Source of the DNA: Helicobacteraceae bacterium UBA6016
GTDB taxonomy: Bacteria > Campylobacterota > Campylobacteria > Campylobacterales > UBA6016
DNA: 9,508 bases
Reading direction: 5' to 3'
Assembly: GCA_002428055.1 (NCBI GenBank)
Contig: DIZY01000081.1
Coordinates: 1 to 9,508 of the forward strand
The notes below the pieces were generated by a model, which saw only the letters and a program-made list of their open reading frames with translations, was not told the origin of the DNA and ran no database searches. Positions 1 to 5,651 of this stretch are shown here, one piece after another. Both the position numbers and the translations under genes were made by a program. Every line of letters begins with the position of its first letter. Within the stretch, counting starts at the first letter, position 1.

Positions 1-546
1 TCCGTCTTCCTCTTCCTCTTCTTCGTCGCCAAAGCTTTTGAATAGCTCTTTTACTCGCCTCTCTCTATTGATAAGAGCTTCTTTGTAATTGATAATAAAT
101 TGGATTAGGTAGCCGACGGAGCAGATAGAGTCAAGGATCATATCCTCGCCTTGCTCTATTTTGATGGATAGCTCCACCTCTTCCTCTTTGGTTAGAAGGG
201 GGATTTGACCCATTTCTCTAAGATACATTCTAACGGGGCTATCGGAACGAGACCACTCAAGAAGCTCTTTGTCTTTTGTGAAGTCCATCATTTCCGATTG
301 CTCGCTCTTCATTTGAAGAAACGCTTCTTTATTTCTTTGAGCATCTGCGAGGTTCATCAATTTTGCGGCTTCGGCAGATGAGCAAAGGAATGTTTTATTT
401 TTCTTTGCCATCTCCGAGATTTTTTTGGCAACTGCGGCTGTTGGCAGTTTGTCCATCGTCTCGACTATTTTTTCGTATGTTACGGTTTCGTTTTTATTTT
501 CTTTGAATAAATCTTCTAGTTGATTTGTTGTAGATTTTGCAGACAC
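1..546 (-). CDS. rpoD: RNA polymerase sigma-70 factor RpoD, N-terminal part (runs off the window)
   Basis: This is the primary (housekeeping) sigma factor, which directs RNA polymerase core to most promoters. Only the first 182 codons are present; the C-terminal regions 2 to 4 lie beyond position 1. I translated it by hand from the minus strand. It opens VSAKSTTNQLEDLFKEN, has a region-1.1-like start, and from about residue 103 carries the region 1.2 signature SPVRMYLREMGQIPLLTKEE followed by EVELSIKIEQGED, which is diagnostic of RpoD. The visible part ends in an acidic run (DEEEEEEDG), a tract seen between regions 1.2 and 2 in relatives. The start is GTG (544-546), chosen because AGAGGAAG lies about six bases upstream and no in-frame ATG is nearby. 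It is divergent from flgG2. Confidence 0.95.
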   Translation of the reverse strand, partial: MSAKSTTNQLEDLFKENKNETVTYEKIVETMDKLPTAAVAKKISEMAKKNKTFLCSSAEAAKLMNLADAQRNKEAFLQMKSEQSEMMDFTKDKELLEWSRSDSPVRMYLREMGQIPLLTKEEEVELSIKIEQGEDMILDSICSVGYLIQFIINYKEALINRERRVKELFKSFGDEEEEEEDG

Positions 547-602
547 TTTTAACTTCCTCTTTGCGAGTGTTTTGGGGATTTGATTGTTTTTAGCGAAGGG
601 CG

Positions 603-612
603 ATTATACACA
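603..612 (-). promoter_or_regulatory. Probable sigma-70 promoter (-10) of rpoD
   Basis: On the minus strand a perfect TATAAT (608 down to 603) is preceded by TGTG, an extended -10. No convincing -35 hexamer lies 16-18 bases upstream, which is usual for Campylobacter-type housekeeping promoters. Transcription would start near 596, giving a leader of about 50 bases before the GTG start of rpoD. Confidence 0.65.
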
Positions 613-641
613 AAAATTTATTAAATATAGTGTATGCAGAT

Positions 642-658
642 TTGGAACAAGTTTTGCT
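642..658 (+). promoter_or_regulatory. Sigma-54 (RpoN) promoter of flgG2-flgG
   Basis: The sequence TTGGAACAAGTTTTGCT matches the -24/-12 consensus TTGGCAC-N5-TTGCT. The GG (644-645) and GC (656-657) dinucleotides are separated by exactly ten bases, the spacing RpoN needs. Start of transcription would fall near 669, leaving about 20 bases to the flgG2 ATG with room for the AAAGAGG ribosome binding site (679-685). In Campylobacter, rod and hook genes are transcribed by sigma-54 with the FlgS/FlgR two-component system, so the position fits known biology. No enhancer site for the activator could be identified. Confidence 0.85.
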
Positions 659-689
659 CTAATCTCTTTAAAAAAGCTAAAGAGGCTAT

Positions 690-1508
690 ATGCAAAGTGC
701 GTTTTATGATGCTGCCGGCGGGATGGCGACACAGTTTAACAGGCTGCAAGTCGTTACCAATAATCTTGCAAACTTAAATACAAACGGGTTTAAAAAAGAT
801 GATGTCGTTATCGGTGATTTTAAGCGGCTATTTGAGGAAAAAAGAGACGAATTGCCGCTTGAAAATCATACCAAGCCTGCCGCCAAGCTTCTCAATAGGG
901 CATTAAATAATGTGCCGCATGTTGTGGAGGAGTATACGAATTTTGACTTAGGAAATATGGCAAAAACGGGCAATAGCTTGGATTTTGCGCTGAAAAAAGG
1001 AGATACTTTTTTTGCCGTGGAGACTCCGGGTGGTGTTAGATACACAAGAGACGGCGCATTTACTATCGATGCGCAAGGTAGGCTTGCCACAAAAGAGGGC
1101 TTTCCTGTATTGCCGCAAAACTACTTTGAAGCCAAAAACTATATTACGGTGCCGCAGGGCGCTGAGGTAATTGTTGACGGAGACGGCGGTATGCACTTTA
1201 AGATACAGGGGCAAGCTCTCAATCAAGAGCCTGATGCGCAACTTCTGGTAGCCCAATTCGAAAATCTGAAAACCCTAAAAAAAGAGGGTCAAAATCTTTA
1301 CTCAAATAAGGAACAGCCTTTGCTTAGTAGTGATACGAACACGGTGATGCAAGGGTTTGTAGAAAAAAGTAATATTAATGCCGTGCTAGAAATGACGGCT
1401 CTTATTGAGACAAATAGACTTGTGGGCATGTATCAAAAAGTAATGGACTCACAAATGAACGACCTTAATAGTGATGCTATAAACAAACTCGGAAATGTAA
1501 GAGGCTAA
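690..1508 (+). CDS. flgG2: Flagellar basal-body rod protein FlgG2 (FlgF-like)
   Basis: This is a structural subunit of the flagellar rod, the periplasmic drive shaft, exported through the flagellar type III apparatus rather than by a signal peptide. At 272 residues it has the rod/hook family layout. The N-terminal helix carries the flg_bb_rod motif TNNLANLNTNGFKKDD (residues 23-38). The central domain includes DTFFAVETPGGVRYTRDGAF (residues 105-124). The C-terminal coiled-coil helix contains VMQGFVEKSNINAVLEMTAL (residues 219-238). The ATG at 690 is preceded by AAAGAGG with a short spacing. The family is called FlgG2 or FlgF in Campylobacterota; it sits directly before flgG (9-base gap) and shares its sigma-54 promoter. 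It is shorter in its central domain than hook protein FlgE, so FlgE is excluded. Confidence 0.92.
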   Translation: MQSAFYDAAGGMATQFNRLQVVTNNLANLNTNGFKKDDVVIGDFKRLFEEKRDELPLENHTKPAAKLLNRALNNVPHVVEEYTNFDLGNMAKTGNSLDFALKKGDTFFAVETPGGVRYTRDGAFTIDAQGRLATKEGFPVLPQNYFEAKNYITVPQGAEVIVDGDGGMHFKIQGQALNQEPDAQLLVAQFENLKTLKKEGQNLYSNKEQPLLSSDTNTVMQGFVEKSNINAVLEMTALIETNRLVGMYQKVMDSQMNDLNSDAINKLGNVRG

Positions 1509-1517
1509 GGATAAAAC

Positions 1518-2306
1518 ATGATGCGATCTCTCTATACAGCTGCTACCGGAATGATAGCTCAGCAGCTGCAAATCGATGTAACTTCAAACAACATCGCCAA
1601 TGTAAACACGATAGGATATAAAAAAGGCAGAGCAGAGTTTGCCGATTTGATGTATCAAACAATGCAGTATGCAGGTGCGGCAACCTCCAGCACTACCATG
1701 TCGCCTACGGGTATGGATGTTGGTCTTGGCGTACGACCTACCAGCATACAAAAGATGTTTACGCAAGGTAATTTTAAAGAGACCGGCAACGACCTTGATA
1801 TGGTAATCTCCGGTAACGGTTTTTTCCAGATTCAAATGCCGGACGGTACTACGGCATACTCTAGAAACGGCTCTTTTAAGCTTGACGGCAACGGTACGGT
1901 AGTTACTTCTGACGGCTATCCACTGATTCCACAGCTAGTAATTCCGGCAGACTCTACGAAAGTGTCTATAGCGCAAGACGGTACCGTAAGCGTCTTGCAG
2001 GCGGGACAAACGGCGCTTCAGCAGATAGGGCAGATTGAGACAGCCAGCTTTGTTAATCCGGCCGGCTTACATGCCTTGGGCGATAATAACTATGTCAACA
2101 CGACTGCTTCAGGCGATGCGATAGTTGGCGTACCCGGTCTTGAAGGCAGAGGCGGACTTAGACAGGGATTTGTAGAGATGAGTAATGTTCAGCTTGTAGA
2201 AGAGATGACTGACCTTATAACCGGGCAGAGGGCATACGAGGCAAACTCGAAAGCGATACTGACATCCGATGAGATGCTCGGAATTGTAAATCAACTTAAG
2301 AAGTAA
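1518..2306 (+). CDS. flgG: Flagellar distal rod protein FlgG
   Basis: FlgG forms the distal rod that passes through the P and L rings and joins the hook. The 262-residue product has the family's usual length. It carries the N-terminal motif TSNNIANVNTIGYKKGRAEF (residues 22-41), the FlgG-specific stretch after it (about 45-65, rich in Ser/Thr/Met), the domain segment NDLDMVISGNGFFQIQMPDG (91-110), and the C-terminal helix LRQGFVEMSNVQLVEEMTDL (214-233) followed by ITGQRAYEANSKAI. The ribosome binding site AAGGA (1507-1511) overlaps the flgG2 stop codon region. Translation could begin at either of two adjacent ATGs (1518 or 1521). It is co-transcribed with flgG2. No terminator follows before the next small gene. 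Confidence 0.96.
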   Translation: MMRSLYTAATGMIAQQLQIDVTSNNIANVNTIGYKKGRAEFADLMYQTMQYAGAATSSTTMSPTGMDVGLGVRPTSIQKMFTQGNFKETGNDLDMVISGNGFFQIQMPDGTTAYSRNGSFKLDGNGTVVTSDGYPLIPQLVIPADSTKVSIAQDGTVSVLQAGQTALQQIGQIETASFVNPAGLHALGDNNYVNTTASGDAIVGVPGLEGRGGLRQGFVEMSNVQLVEEMTDLITGQRAYEANSKAILTSDEMLGIVNQLKK

Positions 2307-2309
2307 TAT

Positions 2310-2462
2310 ATGAAATTTGCAGCTTTTATTTTTACTATATTGGTATTTGCAGGTTGTTCGGCGACAGTAAAAGGTGTAAAAGAAGACACACAAAAAGCGG
2401 CGGATTGGTCAAAACAAAAAGTAAACGAAGCCGCCACTACAATAAAAGAAAAAACGGAATAA
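2310..2462 (+). CDS. Small entericidin-like lipoprotein (50 aa)
   Basis: This is a short membrane-anchored lipoprotein. The product begins MKFAAFIFTILVFAGC, a type II signal peptide with a lysine, a hydrophobic core and a lipobox-like VFAG before Cys16; Phe at the -3 position is less common than Leu. Serine at +2 would predict the outer membrane under the E. coli rule. The mature part is about 35 residues and contains SATVKGVKEDTQKAADWSKQ. This resembles the entericidin A/B family pattern of a short lipoprotein with a G-V-x-x-D motif after the lipid cysteine, then a helix rich in Lys, Ala and Gln. It starts 3 bases after the flgG stop with only a weak AAGAAG (2298-2303) upstream, so it may be translated by coupling to flgG. 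Entericidins are known as toxin/antidote-like lipoproteins in enteric bacteria; any such role here is unproven. Confidence 0.8.
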   Translation: MKFAAFIFTILVFAGCSATVKGVKEDTQKAADWSKQKVNEAATTIKEKTE

Positions 2463-2465
2463 TCG

Positions 2466-4067
2466 TTAGGTATCGAATTTTGCAAGCTTTTCGCTAAGCT
2501 CGGCGGTCATTGCTTTCATCTCTATGGAGGCTTTTGCTATTGACTCCGTTTCTATCGCATTATCGTTTGAGAGACGGCTGATAATATTTGTTTGCTCCAC
2601 ACTCTCGCTTATATGTTTTGCATTTTCCATAGAGCGCCCCACTAGTTCGCCTATGCTGAGTGATATGTCATTGATTACGCCTACGCTTTGGGCGACGGTA
2701 TCGCCTATTATGGTCGAGCTTTTTGATATTCGTTGCGCAGTCTGAGAGTCTTTGTTCATCTCGTCGGAAGCATCATTGATTGCCTGAACTATCACGCTGA
2801 TTGTGGAGTTGATTTCAGTTAGGCTTTTTTGTGTTCTCTCTGCAAGTTTTCGTACCTCATCCGCCACTACGGCAAATCCTCTGCCGTGCTCACCTGCTCT
2901 TGCCGCCTCTATCGCCGCATTTAGCGCAAGCAAATTAGTTTGGTCTGCTATGTCGTTTATTACAGTTAAAATTGTCTTCACCTGATCCGCTTCATTTGAT
3001 AGCCGTGAAAGTTTTTCGGCAAGAGCCGTCTCTGCCTCAGCTTGTAGCCTTATATTTTCTATCATATCCATAATGTGCGATTTTGTGGAGAGCAGATTCT
3101 TGCCTGCTTCCTCTATCTCTAGCTTGTTGCGCTTTGCCGCTCCTACAAGCTCCTCTATAGATTCTTTGACGCTCTGACCGTTGTCGCTTTGGCTTTGTGC
3201 AAGTTTGGCTTGAGTGTCTATGCCCACTTGTATTTTTGAGCTAGAGCTATTCATGGCAACGGCTACTGAGCTGTTTTGCGTGGCTGATTGTTTTGCATCC
3301 TCTATGGTTATTCTAATTTTCTCCAGCAATCCATTGAAGTCGTTTGATATAGCTGACACTTCATCTTTGCCTTTATCGCTTATCTGTTTTGAAAGATTGT
3401 TTGTATTGCTTATTTCCGATATTAACGATGCTATTTTTCGTATCGGGTCGGATATGGAGCGTCCTATAGCCCAAAGTCCCACAAATATCAAAATAGCTAT
3501 CGCAGAGGCTATAGCTATTGCGGCAGTTTTGGCTGCAGATATTTCTTTTGTGTCCGCCTCGATAATATCTTTACGCATTAGCGCCAGCTCTGCGGATGCA
3601 TTTTTGTCTATTTTTCTACTTTTTGAAAGTATGCCTGAGAGCTCTTGCCTCATTGGATTATCTATCCACTCTTCTGTGGAGAGAACATCTTTTTTGTCTA
3701 TTATCTCGATTCTTTTGTTATTCATGGCATCCCACTCCGCAATGCTGGAGAGTATGGCGTCTATCTCCTTGGCGTGTTCGGGAGCAATCTCTTTGAGCCC
3801 TTTAGCTTTTGATGTTAGTGCGGCGTATGCGCTTTTGTAGTCTTTTATCTCCAGCGGCGTTACGAATATTTGGTATCCCATTATTGATGCCGAAAGAGAC
3901 TTTTGGGCAAAACTCATTGCATCTATCAGTTCTATTTTTTGAGCGCTGTCGCTTTGTTTACTTATAAGGTTTGAGAACTCGACCCATAGAGCCAAAAGTC
4001 CAAGCATTACGATTGCCTGTACCAATATTAGGCGGCTTTTGATACTTATTTGACGCAAAAATTCCAT
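2466..4067 (-). CDS. Methyl-accepting chemotaxis protein (transmembrane receptor)
   Basis: This chemoreceptor relays a ligand signal to CheA/CheW and the flagellar motor. Its 533 residues are in the classic order: TM1 about 12-31, a periplasmic sensor of about 145 residues (32-180) that looks helical with no Cache-type features (four-helix-bundle size), TM2 about 181-202, HAMP about 203-256, then the long cytoplasmic coiled-coil signalling domain. The hairpin tip is intact: DIADQTNLLALNAAIEAARA (residues 372-391) followed by GEHGRGFAVVADEVRKLAER (392-411). There is no C-terminal CheR/CheB-binding pentapeptide; the protein ends KLAKFDT. AGAGGTG lies five bases before the ATG. Its stop is 3 bases from the stop of the lipoprotein gene on the other strand, with no obvious shared terminator. 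The ligand cannot be told from the sequence. Confidence 0.94.
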   Translation of the reverse strand: MEFLRQISIKSRLILVQAIVMLGLLALWVEFSNLISKQSDSAQKIELIDAMSFAQKSLSASIMGYQIFVTPLEIKDYKSAYAALTSKAKGLKEIAPEHAKEIDAILSSIAEWDAMNNKRIEIIDKKDVLSTEEWIDNPMRQELSGILSKSRKIDKNASAELALMRKDIIEADTKEISAAKTAAIAIASAIAILIFVGLWAIGRSISDPIRKIASLISEISNTNNLSKQISDKGKDEVSAISNDFNGLLEKIRITIEDAKQSATQNSSVAVAMNSSSSKIQVGIDTQAKLAQSQSDNGQSVKESIEELVGAAKRNKLEIEEAGKNLLSTKSHIMDMIENIRLQAEAETALAEKLSRLSNEADQVKTILTVINDIADQTNLLALNAAIEAARAGEHGRGFAVVADEVRKLAERTQKSLTEINSTISVIVQAINDASDEMNKDSQTAQRISKSSTIIGDTVAQSVGVINDISLSIGELVGRSMENAKHISESVEQTNIISRLSNDNAIETESIAKASIEMKAMTAELSEKLAKFDT

Positions 4068-4099
4068 ATTGACACCTCTTTACAATAACTATCTTCTAA

Positions 4100-4105
4100 A
4101 CTATA
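4100..4105 (-). promoter_or_regulatory. Possible -10 element for the chemoreceptor gene
   Basis: On the minus strand TATAGT lies about 33 bases before the ATG, in the context GTTATATAGTTTAG. Start of transcription would be near 4093. There is no clear -35 box and no sigma-28 type element (CGAT core), so this is a weak call resting on one hexamer in A/T-rich DNA. Confidence 0.3.
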
Positions 4106-4120
4106 TAACTTATTAATTTA

Positions 4121-4156
4121 AAAATAGAGTCTCCGAAATGCGACATTCTCTATTTT
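4121..4156. repeat. Inverted repeat, 9-bp perfect arms, in the spacer upstream of both the receptor and the oxidase operon
   Basis: AAAATAGAG (4121-4129) and CTCTATTTT (4148-4156) are exact reverse complements around 18 bases. Within that loop AATG-CGA-CATT (4137-4147) is a second small dyad. It lies about 55 bases upstream of the receptor ATG on the minus strand and about 145 bases before the oxidase start on the plus strand, so it could be an operator for either. It is not followed by a T-run and does not look like a terminator. Confidence 0.5.
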
Positions 4157-4157
4157 C

Positions 4158-4179
4158 TTAAATATAGCTTAAATATGGC
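4158..4179. repeat. Tandem 11-base direct repeat
   Basis: TTAAATATAGC (4158-4168) is followed immediately by TTAAATATGGC (4169-4179), 10 of 11 bases identical. The one-turn period would put both copies on the same face of the helix. In DNA this A/T-rich, chance is a serious alternative. Confidence 0.4.
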
Positions 4180-4223
4180 TATAAAATAGACCTAAGCTTT
4201 AAACTTAATTAACACAGCAAGAT

Positions 4224-4229
4224 TATACT
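4224..4229 (+). promoter_or_regulatory. Probable -10 element of the oxidase operon
   Basis: TATACT, in the context GATTATACTTCG, lies 71 bases before the chosen start codon. Start of transcription would be near 4236, directly before the 23-base palindrome at 4243-4265. An upstream alternative is TATAAAAT at 4180-4187. No good -35 hexamer goes with either. Confidence 0.45.
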
Positions 4230-4242
4230 TCGTAGTATTTTT

Positions 4243-4265
4243 TCGCACAAAGTTACTTTTTGCGA
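4243..4265. promoter_or_regulatory. 23-base imperfect palindrome, candidate operator
   Basis: The left arm TCGCACAAAGT (4243-4253), a central T (4254) and the right arm ACTTTTTGCGA (4255-4265) match in 10 of 11 paired positions. It begins about seven bases after the probable start of transcription and ends 19 bases before the ribosome binding site. This is a natural place for a dimeric repressor to block the operon; an mRNA hairpin is the alternative. I do not recognise it as a named regulator's site. Confidence 0.55.
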
Positions 4266-4284
4266 GCTTTAAATGCAATTCTTT

Positions 4285-4291
4285 AAAGGAG
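4285..4291 (+). promoter_or_regulatory. Ribosome binding site that decides the oxidase start
   Basis: AAAGGAG lies eight bases before the ATG at 4300. An in-frame ATG at 4273 would give nine extra residues (MQFFKGESF), but that segment contains the ribosome binding site itself and has no Shine-Dalgarno sequence of its own, so 4300 is preferred. Confidence 0.8.
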
Positions 4292-4299
4292 AATCTTTT

Positions 4300-5637
4300 A
4301 TGGAGATGTTAGGGCTTTTTCCTGTTTTTTATGTTCCCGAATTTGGTTCCGCATGGCTTATGGGCATCACCGGCACCATACATATCCTTGCGTCGCATAC
4401 ATCCGTAGGTGCAGCTTTGATATTTGCCTTTTTGGCGCGCAAGGCGTACAAAGAGGATAGACCGGAGATTTACGATTATATGAAAAAATACGGCATGTTT
4501 TTGCTGATTTTCTCGTATGTTATAGGCTCAATTACCGGTCCCGGTATTTGGTATACGGCGACGGCGGCAAGTCCTAGGGGTATTAGCGCGCTTATTCACA
4601 ACTTTGTGTGGGTATGGGCGACTGAGTGGGTGTTCTTCGTTTATGAAGTTGTGGGTGTTTTTGCTCTTGTTTATTTTACGGAGAAAATCGACCGCAAAAC
4701 ACATCTTAGGCTTACATATACATTTGCGCTTGCATCTGTAGGTACGCTAGCTCTTATTATCGGTATCATCAGCTTTATGATGTGGCCGGGGACGCAACAG
4801 TTTTATACTACCGGTTCTGCGAGCGATGCGTTCTTCGGTATTAATACCTTCCCGCATATGTTCCTTAGAATAGGCTTTATGATTATGGCGTCCGGTATTA
4901 TCGGTATGGTTATCTCAAGCGCTCTTAAAAAAGAGAACCCTGAGCTAGGCGCCGAAATGACTAGAACAATGGGTATCATCAGCGCCATAGGCGGCTTTTT
5001 GACGCTATTTTTCTTTATGTGGTATATAGGCACGCTTCCTGAAAATGCAAAAGTATTGTTGGGCAAATTATTGCCGGATATTATAGAAAGCAGACTCATT
5101 CTTACAGCTGCGTTTATGGTTTATTTTGCAATGGCAATATTCAAACCTAGATGGATTAGTACTCCTCTTGCGTCCGTTATGGTGCTAGTTATTCTTGTTG
5201 CAGGTCTTTGGCCGGGCGAAAAACTAAGAGAGAGTCTGAGAAAACCGTTTGTTGCCGGTCAATACATCTACAGCAATCAGATCATAGCTAGAGATGTACC
5301 GGGCAAAGGCATCAAAAGCGAGGTGGAGAGAGTGGCTCAATACGGTCTACTCAAAGTGCATCCGTTTATTCCTGCAAACCTCAGAACCATTACCCCTGAA
5401 AACAAAATGCAAGCAGGCGAAGTGTTAACAAAAATAGCTTGTTCAAACTGCCACTCGCTTGAAAAAACAGGCAAATATAGACCTCTTGCAAAATTGCTAC
5501 CGACAAAAGATGCGGAATCTATAAAATCGTATATGAAAGATGTTATAGGGCAAGGACTTGTTCCATATATGCCAAAAATCGCTCTGCCTGATGAAGAATA
5601 TGACGCAATGGCCGCTTGGCTTGCCGCTCAACAATAA
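4300..5637 (+). CDS. Cytochrome bd-superfamily subunit I-like protein with fused C-terminal cytochrome c domain
   Basis: This is an inner-membrane haem protein of 445 residues. I count about eight membrane helices (17-46, 63-83, 98-127, 137-163, 184-207, 222-245, 264-282, 286-304), then a periplasmic tail. Charged loops fit a periplasmic N-terminus, as in CydA. The first helix has His28, eight residues, then Gly37, the spacing of E. coli CydA His19. Glu109 and Glu116 stand near CydA Glu99/Glu107. His186 in FPHMFLRIGFMIMASG aligns with the b558 ligand His186. ESLRKPF (311-317) looks like a degenerate EVGRQPW, keeping Glu and Arg three apart. There is no long quinol loop. The tail carries CSNCH (381-385) with Met424 in VPYMP as probable sixth haem c ligand. 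Known quinol oxidases lack a haem c; published surveys describe bd-superfamily branches with cytochrome c and no quinol site. Oxygen reduction with a c-type or other donor is inferred. Extra histidines 33 and 100 are unusual. Confidence 0.85.
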   Translation: MEMLGLFPVFYVPEFGSAWLMGITGTIHILASHTSVGAALIFAFLARKAYKEDRPEIYDYMKKYGMFLLIFSYVIGSITGPGIWYTATAASPRGISALIHNFVWVWATEWVFFVYEVVGVFALVYFTEKIDRKTHLRLTYTFALASVGTLALIIGIISFMMWPGTQQFYTTGSASDAFFGINTFPHMFLRIGFMIMASGIIGMVISSALKKENPELGAEMTRTMGIISAIGGFLTLFFFMWYIGTLPENAKVLLGKLLPDIIESRLILTAAFMVYFAMAIFKPRWISTPLASVMVLVILVAGLWPGEKLRESLRKPFVAGQYIYSNQIIARDVPGKGIKSEVERVAQYGLLKVHPFIPANLRTITPENKMQAGEVLTKIACSNCHSLEKTGKYRPLAKLLPTKDAESIKSYMKDVIGQGLVPYMPKIALPDEEYDAMAAWLAAQQ

Positions 5638-5651
5638 TAAAAGGAGGTTTT

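Noticed and set aside
2455..2500. Possible bidirectional terminator between the lipoprotein and chemoreceptor genes
   Set aside because: The only dyad (AGCTT...AAGCT) is short, lies within the receptor coding sequence and lacks a T-run on either strand.
3214..3840. 208-codon plus-strand frame inside the chemoreceptor gene
   Set aside because: It is an antisense shadow of the coiled-coil coding sequence; low-complexity Ser/Leu/Ile/Ala composition and no ribosome binding site.
4273..4299. Longer N-terminus for the bd-like protein (nine extra residues from ATG 4273)
   Set aside because: The added codons contain the AAAGGAG ribosome binding site for ATG 4300 and have none upstream of their own.
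5616..5651. Longer N-terminus for the second oxidase subunit from an upstream in-frame start at 5616
   Set aside because: It would overlap the end of the previous gene and read through AAGGAGG, which is the ribosome binding site for ATG 5652.
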